DNA from: Paenalicyclobacillus macrosporangiidus
GTDB lineage: Bacteria > Bacillota > Bacilli > Alicyclobacillales > Alicyclobacillaceae
Assembly: GCF_900116805.1 (NCBI RefSeq)
Contig: NZ_FPBV01000006.1
Span: 62,001-126,000 of the forward strand
Length of the DNA: 64,000 bases
Direction of reading: 5' to 3'
A program made the translations under genes and the position numbers. Under the pieces are notes generated by a model that saw only the letters and a program-made list of their open reading frames with translations, did no database searches and was not told the DNA's origin. Shown in pieces: positions 9,973-19,039 of this stretch (position 1 is its first letter; the number at the start of each line of letters is the position of its first letter).

Positions 9973-10587
9973 TCACGCGTTCTTCACCGTGATGGAATCG
10001 AGCACATCGGCCACATCCTCGCAGCGATCGGTGACGTTCTCGAGCGTCTCGTAGATCTCCTTGAGTTTGATGACGTCGAGGACGTCGTAGCGGCCTTTGC
10101 CGAACAGATCGCGCAGGGCATTGCGCAACACGGCGTCCCCCGCCTTTTCCAGCTGGTTGATCTTCACCGTGTATTCGCGCAGGTCCTTGAGCCGGCGCTG
10201 GAACAGCCGGTCCATCGCACCGCGGATCTCCTCCACGCACTGCAGGATGTTCTGCGCGAACTCGTGCATGACCGGCGTGGCTTCCGTGATCTGATAGACT
10301 CCGAAGCGCACGGCGCAAGCCTCCAGGCCGTCGACGATGTCGTCCATGGAGACGGCCAGCTCGAGGAAATCCTCCCGTTCCAGGGGCGTGATGTAGGTCG
10401 CGTTGAGCAGGGTGACCAGCCCGCTGGTCAACTCGTCCCCGCGGTGCTCGAAGTCCTTCAATCGCTGCGTGAACTCATCCAAACGGTCGAGTTCCTTCAG
10501 GCCGTCGGCGAAGTACCGGGCGGTGTCGTGCAAATTCTCGGCGATGTCGACGAGAAAGCGGAACAACTGCTCACTGCGTTTGGGCAC
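9973..10587 (-). CDS. DUF47-family Pit accessory protein (YkaA/PhoU-like)
   Basis: A 204-residue all-helical protein with the PhoU-like repeats of DUF47: FEHRGDELTSGLVTLLNATY and a second EKAGDAVLRNALRDLF, both with conserved acidic metal-binding residues. In this family the protein modulates the adjacent Pit transporter in the cytosol. It starts at GTG 10587 with GAGGAGG upstream and is the promoter-proximal gene of the pit unit. Confidence 0.93.
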   Translation of the reverse strand: MPKRSEQLFRFLVDIAENLHDTARYFADGLKELDRLDEFTQRLKDFEHRGDELTSGLVTLLNATYITPLEREDFLELAVSMDDIVDGLEACAVRFGVYQITEATPVMHEFAQNILQCVEEIRGAMDRLFQRRLKDLREYTVKINQLEKAGDAVLRNALRDLFGKGRYDVLDVIKLKEIYETLENVTDRCEDVADVLDSITVKNA

Positions 10588-10678
10588 AGGATAAGGCCTC
10601 CTCTGTCACGGCGGTACGGATGCGCGGCCACATCTTTGCACAGGGCCGCAGATGTGCATATTGAGCGTACGTCAGATT

Positions 10679-10717
10679 TGTAAAGCCGATGTGGACGCTT
10701 TATTAAGTTTTTGTAAA
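10679..10717 (-). promoter_or_regulatory. PhoP box: four hexamers at exact 11-bp period
   Basis: On the minus strand the order is TTTACA (10717-10712), TTAATA (10706-10701), TCCACA (10695-10690), TTTACA (10684-10679), each separated by exactly 5 bases. This matches the Bacillus PhoP site (TTAACA-type repeats, 5-nt spacers). The repeats point toward the DUF47-pit unit, as for PhoP-activated genes; phoP itself starts 138 bases to the right on the other strand. Confidence 0.8.
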
Positions 10718-10854
10718 GGCGTTGCCCGGTATCCCGGCATCCAGGAGACCCACGGGAGCGAAGCGTTGCCGACGCGCCTGGATGTGTTACATTCAGGACG
10801 ACGGCTGCCCGAGCGTTCACGGCGGACGGGTGGACTGCGCCGGAGGTGTGGACG

Positions 10855-11562
10855 ATGAGCGCCAAGGTGTTGGTGGTCGATGATGAGGCGACGATAGTCC
10901 AACTGGTCGCGTACAACCTGCGTCAGGCGGGATACGAGGTTGAGACGGCCAGCGACGGCTGGGACGCCCTGGCGAAGGTGGAAGAGATGGATCCCGATCT
11001 GGTGGTGCTCGACTGGATGCTTCCCGGGCTTGACGGCATGGAGGTGTGCCGCCGGCTGCGCTCGCGCGGCGAGCGGCCCGGCATCATCATGCTGACCGCG
11101 CGGGACGACGAAATAGACCGCGTCGTCGGGCTCGAGATGGGGGCGGACGACTACGTCACCAAGCCGTTTTCACCGCGCGAATTGACGGCGCGCGTCAAGG
11201 CGGTGCTGCGCCGCGCGTCCGCGGGGCGAGGTCCCGGCGACGGCGAGGAGGGGGGCGTCCACCAGGTGGGTCCCCTGCGCGTGCTGGAACGGGAGCGGGA
11301 GGTGTACGTGGGCGAACGGCGGGTGGAACTCACCACGCGCGAGTTCGATCTGCTCCTGCACCTCATCCGCCATGCGGGGCAGGTCCTGTCGCGGGAGCAG
11401 TTGCTCAACGACGTCTGGGGGTACGCGTTCACGGGAGACTCGCGCATCGTGGACGTGCACGTGTCCCACCTGCGGGACAAACTGGAGGAGGACCCGAGGC
11501 GTCCGGCCTTCATCCAGACGGTTCGCGGGGTGGGGTACAAGTTGGCGGGGCGGCCGAGGTGA
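10855..11562 (+). CDS. phoP: PhoP-type OmpR-family response regulator
   Basis: A 235-residue regulator with an N-terminal receiver domain (acidic pair at residues 9-10, phospho-acceptor Asp53 in VVLDWMLPG, Lys in YVTKPFSPREL) and a C-terminal winged-helix domain with the terminal IQTVRGVGYKL of the OmpR/PhoB group. ATG at 10855 is chosen since GGAGGTG (10842-10848) lies 6 bases upstream. Next to a histidine kinase with a PAS domain and to a pit unit with a PhoP box, PhoP is the best identity; that assignment is from context. Confidence 0.88.
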   Translation: MSAKVLVVDDEATIVQLVAYNLRQAGYEVETASDGWDALAKVEEMDPDLVVLDWMLPGLDGMEVCRRLRSRGERPGIIMLTARDDEIDRVVGLEMGADDYVTKPFSPRELTARVKAVLRRASAGRGPGDGEEGGVHQVGPLRVLEREREVYVGERRVELTTREFDLLLHLIRHAGQVLSREQLLNDVWGYAFTGDSRIVDVHVSHLRDKLEEDPRRPAFIQTVRGVGYKLAGRPR

Positions 11563-11570
11563 GCCGCCGG

Positions 11571-13382
11571 ATGAGCGGGGTCCGCATCCGGGTCACGGCG
11601 GTTGCGGCAGGCGCTGCGGCGGCCCTGCTGCTGCTCGCGAGCCTGTGGGCCTTGGCCTTCTTCGAACGCGAGCAGCGCGACGGCGATATGGCCGCGTTGA
11701 CGGCGGGCGCGCGCGGATTGGCACTGGCCCTGGGCCAGGCGGGACAGGCCAGGTGGACGGCGGTGCTGGCCGGGTGGCCGGGGTTGTCCGGCGGGCTGCC
11801 CGTGCAGGTGGCGGTGTACGATCTCGCGGGACGCCGGGTGGCCGCGTGGGGCTCCGGGGCTGAGGGCGGCCGGGCAGCGTTGCCGGCGGACGTGCGGTCC
11901 GCCCTGTCCGGCCGGGAGACGGCAGGCAGGGTCCGGGAAGTGGGCGGCACCGGCTCGGCGTGGGTGGCAGCGGAGCCCATCCGGGCGGCGGACGGCCGGG
12001 TGGCGGGGGCGGTGCGGATGACGCTCCCCGCGACGCCCAGGGCGCGCCACCTCATCCACCAGTGGGCGCTGTACGGCGGGGGGATGTTGGGGCTGTGGCT
12101 GCTGGCGACGGCGTACGCGTACCGGCGATCCCGCCGGCTGTCCTTGCGCATCCGGCTCCTCGCGACCGTGGCGGAGCGCATCGAGGCGGGCGAGGCCGGT
12201 GCCCGGATCCGCGACGCCGGTGTGGGCGAGTGGGCCGAACTGGGTGCCGCCATTCACCGGTTGGCGGAGCGGGTCGAGGAACAGCGGGCCCGTTTGCACC
12301 GCGAGCAGGTGACTTTGGCCAGCGTGATCGAGCACATGACGGCCGGGGTGATGGTCGTCGACCGCGCCGGGCGGGTACTGCTCGCCAACGAGGCGGCGAT
12401 GCGCCTGTTGGCGCCGTCGGCGGACGCGGTGGCGGGAAAGCTGCACGCGGACGTGGTGGCGGACGAGGCGGTGGTGCGGGCGGTCGATCACGCGCTCGCC
12501 ACAGGGGAAAGCGCCCGGCTTGAGGTCGCTGGGGGCAGGGCCAAGGAGGCGAGGGCCGACGTCGCCCTGCGCCCGCTGCGGGGCGAGCAGGGGGCGGTCG
12601 AGGCGGTGGTCATCGTGGCCCACGATGTGACCTCCTGGCGGCGTCTGGAACGCATGCGCAGCGAATTCGTCGCCAACGTGTCGCACGAGCTGCGCACCCC
12701 GATGACGGCCATTCAAGGGTTCACGGAGACGCTGCTCGACGGGGCGTTGGCGGACCCCGACGTGGCGCGCGAATTCCTGACGGTCATCCACGACGAGGCC
12801 GTGCGCCTGAACCGCCTGGTGCGCGACCTGTTGGATCTGTCGAAGATTGAGTCCGGGCACACGGTGATGCGCTTCGAGCGGGCCGACGTGGCCGCGCTGG
12901 CGCGTTCGAGCGCGGAGCGGCTGAGGCTCCAGGCGGAGGCGGGCGGGGTGGATCTGCAATTGGACTTGCCCCGTCCGGTTTGGGCGGAGGTGGCGCCGGA
13001 GCGCATCCAGCAGGTGTTGGACAACCTGGTGGCCAACGCCATCGCGTACACGCCGACTCGCGGCTTCGTCCGGCTGCGCGCGGAGGAGGCCGACGGCTGG
13101 GCGTTGGTGCATGTGGAGGACACCGGGATCGGCATCCCCGAGGCGGACCTCTCCCGCATCTTCGAGCGGTTCTACCGCGTGGACAAGGCGCGGGATCGCA
13201 GGTCCGGCGGCACGGGGCTCGGGCTCGCCATCGCCAAGCACATCGTCGAGGCGCACAGCGGGCGCATTGAAGTGGAGAGCCAGGTCGGACAGGGGAGCCG
13301 GTTCACGGTGTGGCTGCCCGTTCACCAGGGGGCGCGGCAGGGGGACCGCCCGGGCGGCGGGCAAAACGTCACAGTTCGGTGA
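11571..13382 (+). CDS. phoR: PhoR-type sensor histidine kinase
   Basis: A 603-residue kinase with one N-terminal membrane helix, an extracytoplasmic sensor (~residues 35-160), a second helix (WALYGGGMLGLWLLATAYA), a HAMP linker, a PAS domain (SVIEHMTAGVMVVDRAGRVL) and the kinase core: H-box VSHELRTPMTAIQGF with His372, N-box NLVANAIAYTP, and G boxes EDTGIGIP and GGTGLGLAI. It partners the regulator 8 bases upstream. ATG 11571 is preferred (GAGGTGA 11556-11562); a GTG at 11559 overlaps the phoP stop. PAS plus a short sensor is typical of Firmicute PhoR. Confidence 0.9.
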   Translation: MSGVRIRVTAVAAGAAAALLLLASLWALAFFEREQRDGDMAALTAGARGLALALGQAGQARWTAVLAGWPGLSGGLPVQVAVYDLAGRRVAAWGSGAEGGRAALPADVRSALSGRETAGRVREVGGTGSAWVAAEPIRAADGRVAGAVRMTLPATPRARHLIHQWALYGGGMLGLWLLATAYAYRRSRRLSLRIRLLATVAERIEAGEAGARIRDAGVGEWAELGAAIHRLAERVEEQRARLHREQVTLASVIEHMTAGVMVVDRAGRVLLANEAAMRLLAPSADAVAGKLHADVVADEAVVRAVDHALATGESARLEVAGGRAKEARADVALRPLRGEQGAVEAVVIVAHDVTSWRRLERMRSEFVANVSHELRTPMTAIQGFTETLLDGALADPDVAREFLTVIHDEAVRLNRLVRDLLDLSKIESGHTVMRFERADVAALARSSAERLRLQAEAGGVDLQLDLPRPVWAEVAPERIQQVLDNLVANAIAYTPTRGFVRLRAEEADGWALVHVEDTGIGIPEADLSRIFERFYRVDKARDRRSGGTGLGLAIAKHIVEAHSGRIEVESQVGQGSRFTVWLPVHQGARQGDRPGGGQNVTVR

Positions 13383-13387
13383 ACACT

Positions 13388-13409
13388 GCGCGCCGGCAGG
13401 CCGGTGCGC
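13388..13409 (+). terminator. Hairpin after phoR
   Basis: GCGCGCCGG (13388-13396) pairs with CCGGTGCGC (13401-13409) around a CAGG loop, 6 bases after the phoR stop. There is no U tract, so termination is unproven. Confidence 0.4.
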
Positions 13410-13566
13410 GTGGCGCACTGCCCCAATTTTCGATACACTGGGGGCGAATGCGCAATGGCGCAGCGGGCAAACACGCCCGACGGCTCGCACAGGGCGCCAT
13501 CGGCGCCGGGGACTTCGCGGAGCCCCCTGCCACCTGGCGCGGGTCTGCCGACGAGAGGAGATGGAG

Positions 13567-14166
13567 ATGGACTTCGACGTCCAAAGTCTGCTGCAACACT
13601 ATGGATACGCGGGCGTGTTTCTGATCTTGCTCCTGGAGCCCATCGGGATTCCGTTTCCTGCCGAGACCACGCTGACCATCTCCGGCATCGCGTGGTCCAA
13701 CGGGGTGTTCGCGCTGCTGCCCCTGCTGCTCGCGGCCAGCATCGGGAACATCGTCGGGTCGCTGGTGGCGTACCTGATTGGTCGTTACCTCGGGCGGCCG
13801 GTGATCCTGCGCTATGGCCGCTACGTGGGCATCACGCCCAAGCGCTTGGACAAGGCCACGGCCACGTTTGAGAAGTACCAGGCCACGGTGGTCCTCTTCT
13901 CCAAGTTCATCGCCGGGATCCGCATCCTCGTCCCGTACATCGCGGGCATGAACCGCATGCCGCTGCTGTTGTTCACCGTCTACACGGTGGCGGCGGCGTT
14001 GGTCTGGGCGGCCACCTTCATCATCCTCGGCCGCTCCATCGAAATGCAGTGGGCCCGGTACCACCATCTCATCTACCAGTACTCGGCCGTGGCGGCGGTC
14101 ATCGCCGTCGTCCTCGTGGGGCTGTACATCTTTCTCAAAGTTCGGGCGCGCCGGCGGGAGCGGTGA
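13567..14166 (+). CDS. DedA-family membrane protein
   Basis: A 199-residue membrane protein of the DedA/VTT (SNARE-associated) family, which includes phospholipid scramblase and flippase-type proteins. Diagnostic parts are LLLEPIGIPFPAETTLTISG, the GSLVAYLIGRYLGR segment and the amphipathic re-entrant region FSKFIAGIRILVPYIAGMNR with the conserved Gly-x-Arg. ATG 13567 is preferred over ATG 13561 because AGAGGAG (13554-13560) then has 6-base spacing. It is convergent with the ABC ATPase gene downstream. Confidence 0.92.
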   Translation: MDFDVQSLLQHYGYAGVFLILLLEPIGIPFPAETTLTISGIAWSNGVFALLPLLLAASIGNIVGSLVAYLIGRYLGRPVILRYGRYVGITPKRLDKATATFEKYQATVVLFSKFIAGIRILVPYIAGMNRMPLLLFTVYTVAAALVWAATFIILGRSIEMQWARYHHLIYQYSAVAAVIAVVLVGLYIFLKVRARRRER

Positions 14167-14211
14167 GCTCCCGCCTCCCTCCGGCCCGGCTGGGGGATGG
14201 CCTCGGGGATC

Positions 14212-15036
14212 TCAACCGGACGCCGCACCGGCTCCCATCACGCCGGCGCCCGACGCCACGCGGAGCCACGGCCGGTCATCCTGCCACGTGATCTCGACCG
14301 GGATGGAAAACGCCTCGGACAACAACGGTTCCGTGACGACGCGCGGTTTCTCGCCGCTGGCGACCACGCGCCCGTGTTTGAGCAGCAACACGTGGGAGAA
14401 CAGGGGCAAAAGCTCCTCGATATGGTGGGTGACGTACAGAAGGGTCGGGGCATCCTCCGACTGACCGAGGACCTGGATGGCCTGCAGGAGGTGTTCGCGG
14501 GCGAGGACGTCGAGGCCGGTACAGGGTTCGTCGAGGATGAGGATGCGGGGCCGGCCCATCCACGCCCGGGCGAGCAACACGCGCTGTTTCTCCCCTTGGG
14601 ACAGGGTGTTGAATGTCCGGTCTGCCAGGTCGGCCGCGCCGAAGCGGGCGAGCAGGTCGGCTGCGCGATCGACGTCGTCTTCATACACTTCGTCGTACAC
14701 TCCGATGGTGGAGAACTTCCCGCTCAGCACCACGTCCAGGGCCGTCTCCCGCGGATGGAACGACTGTAGCTGCTCCTGGAAGGCGGAGCTCACCAAACCG
14801 ATGGACTTGCGCAGCTCGCGCAGGTCGACCGTTCCGAAACGGTGGCCGAGCACGGTGATGGTGCCGGAGGTCGGCCAGATATAGCCGCACAACATGCGCA
14901 GCAGGGAGGTCTTTCCGGAGCCGTTGCACCCGATGATGGCCCAGTGCTGGTCCTGCGCCACCGTCCAGTCGACGTGCTGCAGGATGGTGTCGGTACCGCG
15001 GCGCCAGACGATATCGCGAAATTCAATGACGTTCAA
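14212..15036 (-). CDS. Stand-alone ABC transporter ATP-binding protein
   Basis: A 274-residue ABC ATPase with Walker A GCNGSGKTS, signature LSQGEKQRV, Walker B ILILDEP and H-loop YVTHH. It resembles the YlmA/molybdenum-type stand-alone ATPases. No permease gene is adjacent, so the partner is elsewhere or it acts alone. TTG at 15036 is chosen as start: AAAGGAG lies 9 bases upstream and the domain begins immediately (NVIEFRDIVWRRG). Longer frames upstream have no coding character. Confidence 0.88.
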   Translation of the reverse strand: MNVIEFRDIVWRRGTDTILQHVDWTVAQDQHWAIIGCNGSGKTSLLRMLCGYIWPTSGTITVLGHRFGTVDLRELRKSIGLVSSAFQEQLQSFHPRETALDVVLSGKFSTIGVYDEVYEDDVDRAADLLARFGAADLADRTFNTLSQGEKQRVLLARAWMGRPRILILDEPCTGLDVLAREHLLQAIQVLGQSEDAPTLLYVTHHIEELLPLFSHVLLLKHGRVVASGEKPRVVTEPLLSEAFSIPVEITWQDDRPWLRVASGAGVMGAGAASG

Positions 15037-15271
15037 AACCCACCGCTCCTTTGCTCGCTGACGGTAAGCCGGGCCCGGTCGCGTGCCTGCGGGGATCCGG
15101 CAGGCACACGGAGCCGCTTTCGAATCCAAGTAACCATTACAATAGCATGACAATGGACGCCTGACCAGACACGGCACGCGGAGTTCTCCCTTGCGCGGGC
15201 AGGCCTCACGGGATTGTGTCCGCCCTGCGGGGACGGGATAATAACAGCAGAGACGAGGAGGCGTCGGCAGA

Positions 15272-16012
15272 ATGGGACATGAAGGGCGCGTGGTTGTGGT
15301 CACGGGTGCGGCCCGCGGCATCGGACGCGCCATCGCGGAGGCGTTCGCGGCGGCCGGCGGGCGCGTGGTGATGGCGGACCGGGATGTGGAGGCACTGGAG
15401 CGCGCGGCGGCGGACCTGCGCCGGGCGGGGGCCGAGGTCGCCGCGGTGACGGCGGACGTGGCGAAGCCCGAGGACGTCGTGCGGCTGATGGACGCGGCGG
15501 TGGAGGCGTACGGGCGGATCGACACGTTGATCAACAACGCGGGGGTCTCCCGTTGGAAATCGCCGCTGGAGCTCACGGTCGACGAGTGGGACGAGGTGCT
15601 GAACATCAACCTGCGCGGGGTGTTCCTGTGCGCGCGCGAGGCGGCTCGCCGGATGCGCGGCCAGGGCGCCATCGTCAACATCGCCTCGACCAGGGCTTTG
15701 ATGTCGGAACCGGACAGCGAGGCGTACGCTGCCTCCAAGGGCGGGGTGGTGGCGCTCACGCACGCTCTGGCGGTGTCCCTCGGGCCGTATGGCATTCGGG
15801 TGAACGCCATCAGTCCGGGGTGGATTGAGACGGGGGATTACGGGGCGCTTCGCCCGGTGGATCACGCGCAGCATCCGTCGGGCCGGGTGGGGAGGCCGCA
15901 GGACATCGCGCGCGCCTGCCTGTTTCTCGCCGACCCGGACAACGGATTCATCACCGGCGAGAACCTGGTGGTGGACGGCGGGATGACCAAGAAGATGATC
16001 TACGAACCGTGA
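15272..16012 (+). CDS. Classical SDR oxidoreductase
   Basis: A 246-residue NAD(P)-dependent short-chain dehydrogenase. All family motifs are present: TGAARGIGRA, LINNAGVSRWKSP, catalytic Ser in NIASTRALMS and YAASK, then NAISPGWIETG and the C-terminal ITGENLVVDGGM. It resembles glucose-dehydrogenase-like or 3-oxoacyl reductase-like SDRs; the substrate is unknown. GAGGAGG precedes the ATG. The glycerate kinase gene follows 39 bases later, so the pair may be an operon for hydroxy-acid metabolism (inference). Confidence 0.9.
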   Translation: MGHEGRVVVVTGAARGIGRAIAEAFAAAGGRVVMADRDVEALERAAADLRRAGAEVAAVTADVAKPEDVVRLMDAAVEAYGRIDTLINNAGVSRWKSPLELTVDEWDEVLNINLRGVFLCAREAARRMRGQGAIVNIASTRALMSEPDSEAYAASKGGVVALTHALAVSLGPYGIRVNAISPGWIETGDYGALRPVDHAQHPSGRVGRPQDIARACLFLADPDNGFITGENLVVDGGMTKKMIYEP

Positions 16013-16051
16013 CATCCGGGCCGGGGGCCCGTCTGGGGGAGGTTGTGCGGG

Positions 16052-17203
16052 ATGCGGTTTGTGGTGGCGCCCGATTCATATAAGGGCAGCCTGTCGGCCG
16101 CGGCGGTGGGTCAGGCCATCGCGCGTGCCGTCCAGGCAGAGATCCCGGACGCCGCGGTGCGGGTGTTTCCGATGGCGGACGGCGGGGAGGGGACGGTCGA
16201 CGCGCTGGTGGCGGCCACGGGCGGCCGGTTGCACGGGATGCGGGCGTCCGGTCCGCTGCTGGAGCCGGTGGACACGGCTTTCGGCGAGCTGGGGGACGGG
16301 CGGACGGCGGTGCTGGAGGTCGCGAATGTGGCCGGGTTGCCGATGGTGCCGGCGGATCGAAGAAATCCGCTGCACACGTCGTCGCGAGGACTCGGGGAGC
16401 TGATGCGCGCCGCCCTGGACGCCGGATTCCGCCGGTTCATCGTCGGGCTCGGCGGCAGCGCGACGAACGACGGCGGCATGGGGATGCTCTCGGCGCTCGG
16501 CGTGCGCTTCCTGGACGCCGCGGGGTTGCCCGTCGAGCCGGTGGGCGGAAGCCTGGACCGGGTGGCGGCGGTCGACTGGAGCGGGCTCGATCCGCGCCTG
16601 GCCGAAGCGGAGATTCGGGTCGCGAGCGACGTCGACAACCCGCTGTGCGGCCCGCGCGGGGCGTCGGCGGTGTTTGGCCCGCAGAAGGGCGCCACGCCGG
16701 AGATGGTGGCCCGCCTTGACGCGGCGCTCGGCCGCTGGTCGGCGTTGGTCGAGGCGGCGACGGACAGGCGTCTGGCGGAGGTGCCGGGCGCGGGGGCGGC
16801 AGGCGGCCTCGGCTTCGCCCTCATGGCCATGGGCGGGCGACTGTCCTCGGGGGCGGCCCTCGTGGCCGAGACCATCGGGCTGACCCAGGCGGTCCGGCCG
16901 GGCGATTGGGTGATCACCGGCGAAGGGCAGAGCGACGCCCAGACGCTGCACGGCAAGGTGCCGTACTACGTCGCCCGCCTGGCGCGTGACGCGGGGGCGC
17001 GGCCCATCCTGTTGTCAGGCGGCCTTGGGGCGGGATGTGAACGGCTGCTGGAGCATTTCGTCAGCATCCACGCCGCGGTCCCGCGGCCGATGGCCGTCGA
17101 GGAGGCGATGGCGGACGCCGAGGCCTTGGTGTACCAAGCGGCGCGCAGCATCGCCCGGCTCATCCGGACGGCCTCCGAGGTCCTGGGGCAAGCCGGGCGT
17201 TAG
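16052..17203 (+). CDS. Glycerate kinase (GarK/GlxK family)
   Basis: A 383-residue type-2 glycerate kinase, phosphorylating D-glycerate (usually to 2-phosphoglycerate). Family marks: APDSYKGSLSA at the N-terminus, FPMADGGEGTVDALVAA, FIVGLGGSATNDGGMGML, VASDVDNPLCGPRGA, FGPQKGA and GEGQSDAQTLHGKVP. ATG 16052 is chosen with GGGGGAGG upstream. It lies 39 bases after an SDR gene. It is the last clearly intact host gene before the prophage junction. Confidence 0.95.
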   Translation: MRFVVAPDSYKGSLSAAAVGQAIARAVQAEIPDAAVRVFPMADGGEGTVDALVAATGGRLHGMRASGPLLEPVDTAFGELGDGRTAVLEVANVAGLPMVPADRRNPLHTSSRGLGELMRAALDAGFRRFIVGLGGSATNDGGMGMLSALGVRFLDAAGLPVEPVGGSLDRVAAVDWSGLDPRLAEAEIRVASDVDNPLCGPRGASAVFGPQKGATPEMVARLDAALGRWSALVEAATDRRLAEVPGAGAAGGLGFALMAMGGRLSSGAALVAETIGLTQAVRPGDWVITGEGQSDAQTLHGKVPYYVARLARDAGARPILLSGGLGAGCERLLEHFVSIHAAVPRPMAVEEAMADAEALVYQAARSIARLIRTASEVLGQAGR

Positions 17204-17278
17204 GCGCGCACCGGGGGGCTGGCATCCTCCCGGGGTCGCCAGGGGTCACCATGCGCATCCGGCCCCTGCGCCGGGGGG

Positions 17279-17608
17279 TTATTCCGCCAACGCCACGCCT
17301 TTCGCCCAGGTCTCCGGAGGCACGGCTTGTTTCAACAGCCGCTTGGCCCTGCGCAGCGCGTGGCGGCGGCGGAAGTGCCATTTTTCCGCCGCCTGGATCC
17401 ACCGCTCGTCGGCCGCGGACCCGGCGCGGATGGACGTCAACGCCTGTTCGGCCCGCTTGTCGTGTTCCCTGGCCTCGACGAAGCACTCGATGGTCATCAG
17501 TACCAGCATGTCGTCGGACGGACCGGCGCCCGCGAGCAGCCGCCGCAGGTTGCCCGCGGCCGTATTCCGATGGTAGCTGGTTTCAACGATATACCGAAAG
17601 GTGCAACA
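17279..17608 (-). pseudogene. 3' fragment of a host gene interrupted by prophage integration
   Basis: The frame is open from the recombinase stop (17609-17611) down to 17279 and reads YIVETSYHRNTAAGNLRRLL, then MLVLMTIECFVEAREHDKRA, ending WAKGVALAE. The only internal ATG (17509) has no ribosome site, so the gene seems to lack its 5' part. This is what serine-recombinase insertion into a coding gene leaves at one end. I do not recognise the protein; it is helical and basic. The missing N-terminal part should lie past the right end of the prophage. Confidence 0.55.
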
Positions 17609-17620
17609 CTATAGGTTCCA
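17600..17620. other. Probable left attachment junction of the prophage
   Basis: The recombinase gene ends here, its stop codon being in frame with the truncated host sequence. Serine recombinases cross over at a 2-bp core within a short identity block, so the exact point cannot be seen without the other junction. Confidence 0.45.
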
Positions 17621-19012
17621 TTCGATGCGGAATGACCCGTCCCTAAATACGAGGATCTGCCGGATGGTCGCCCGCAACACCGTCTTTTTCTCTGACAGTT
17701 CCATATCATCCCACGCATCGCGGATGGCATGAAATGCATCAAGTATCGGTTCCGGGTCTGGGCGCCGCATCCGTTCTCGGGCTTCGTCCAGGGCGAGTTC
17801 GATGCGCCCGCGTTCACGCTCCAAATCGGCAACGCGACGGCGCAGTTCCCGCGCGTCAATCGCCTCTTCTTCAAAGGCGTCATACCACCTTCGCAACTTG
17901 CGTTCCACTGATGCCAATTCAGCTTCCAAGGCCGCGATTTCGTATTCAGCCTCCGGTTCGTCTGCTTGCGAGATCAAATCCTCCGGCGAAGTCGCGATAG
18001 ACCGGACCAATTGCGTCACTTGATCATCCAGTGGATCCATGGGTATGTGACGTGATGGACAAGGCCCCCCTAGCTTACGGTAACCAGATCCTTTGTGTTT
18101 TCGAGCGCACACGTAATAATCGTGGACCTTTGGTATTCCACGTGTACGATGCACGTGATGATGGACCACTGGCTCGCCACATTCGCCGCACCGCAGAAGG
18201 CCGCTGAGCAGATATTCGCCGCGCGCAGGAAGGAGACCATCGCGACGCTTCATCTCCCTTTGCGCACTCTGGAAAGTGACCTCATCGATGATAGGCTCAT
18301 GATTTCCTTTGGCTTTTGCGGTGCCATAGTGCACGTGACCAGCATAGATGGGCCGCTGTAACATTGCTTTGGCCACATTGTGGTCCCACCAGCGATTGGG
18401 GTACTGTGACTCCGCCCAATCTGCGATCTCCACCAGCGATGCTCCCTGTAAAAAACGCCGGAACATCTCTCTCACGATGCGCGCTTCGGATGGTACGACT
18501 TCGAGCCGTCCGGCCTCTTTGTTCCACCGGTATCCGAACGGTTGCGGGCCCCCGCCCCATAGACCTTGGCGAGCGCGTTTGTGGTGGCCTTCTTTCGTCC
18601 GTTCGATGATGGTTTCGCGCTCCAATTGCGCGAACACCGCGAGGATGCCGATCATCGCCTTGCCGAGTGGCGTCGAAGTGTCAAAGGGCTCCGTGGCGCT
18701 TTTGAAGGCTACGCCGTGCCGTTCAAATACCTCTTCGAGCAGGTACAGTACATGCCTCTGCCGGCGGCTGAGGCGATCCAAGCGGTACACGACCACGCTC
18801 TGGATTAGGCCGCTCTCGATGTGACGTATAAGGCGCCGCAAGGCAGGGCGTTCCAGGTTTGTTCCGGAATACCCATCGTCGGAGTACACCTCATAGTCCT
18901 GCCAGCCTTGGCTCTGGCAGTATGCGATGAGTCGATCTTTCTGTGCTTCAAGCGAAAAACCGTGTGTCGCCTGTTCATCAGTGGACACACGGCAATACAA
19001 GGCGACGGTCAC
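17609..19012 (-). CDS. Large serine recombinase (prophage integrase)
   Basis: A 467-residue large serine recombinase that integrates and excises the prophage. The catalytic domain has YCRVSTDEQ with nucleophile Ser10 and VVYRLDRLSRR; the recombinase domain spans about residues 150-260; a zinc ribbon follows (Cys275, Cys278, Cys302, Cys318); then a coiled coil (residues ~345-415) as needed for synapsis control. It is shorter than most phage members but complete. It is transcribed leftward away from the repressor block. A recombination directionality factor was not identified. Confidence 0.95.
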   Translation of the reverse strand: MTVALYCRVSTDEQATHGFSLEAQKDRLIAYCQSQGWQDYEVYSDDGYSGTNLERPALRRLIRHIESGLIQSVVVYRLDRLSRRQRHVLYLLEEVFERHGVAFKSATEPFDTSTPLGKAMIGILAVFAQLERETIIERTKEGHHKRARQGLWGGGPQPFGYRWNKEAGRLEVVPSEARIVREMFRRFLQGASLVEIADWAESQYPNRWWDHNVAKAMLQRPIYAGHVHYGTAKAKGNHEPIIDEVTFQSAQREMKRRDGLLPARGEYLLSGLLRCGECGEPVVHHHVHRTRGIPKVHDYYVCARKHKGSGYRKLGGPCPSRHIPMDPLDDQVTQLVRSIATSPEDLISQADEPEAEYEIAALEAELASVERKLRRWYDAFEEEAIDARELRRRVADLERERGRIELALDEARERMRRPDPEPILDAFHAIRDAWDDMELSEKKTVLRATIRQILVFRDGSFRIEWNL

Positions 19013-19039
19013 AGATTTGGCACCACCTTAAGTCGCTTT

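Noticed and set aside
11151-13490. Very long reverse-strand frame opposite phoP-phoR
   Set aside because: It mirrors two clear genes in GC-rich DNA; the product is Arg/Pro/His-rich low-complexity sequence without family motifs.
15037-15810. N-terminal extension of the ABC ATPase upstream of TTG 15036
   Set aside because: Extension is Ser/Arg/Thr-rich and runs opposite the SDR gene; a ribosome site supports TTG 15036.
17279-17509. 76-residue frame as a complete host gene
   Set aside because: Its ATG has no ribosome site and the frame extends upstream to the recombinase stop with similar composition, so it is treated as a fragment.
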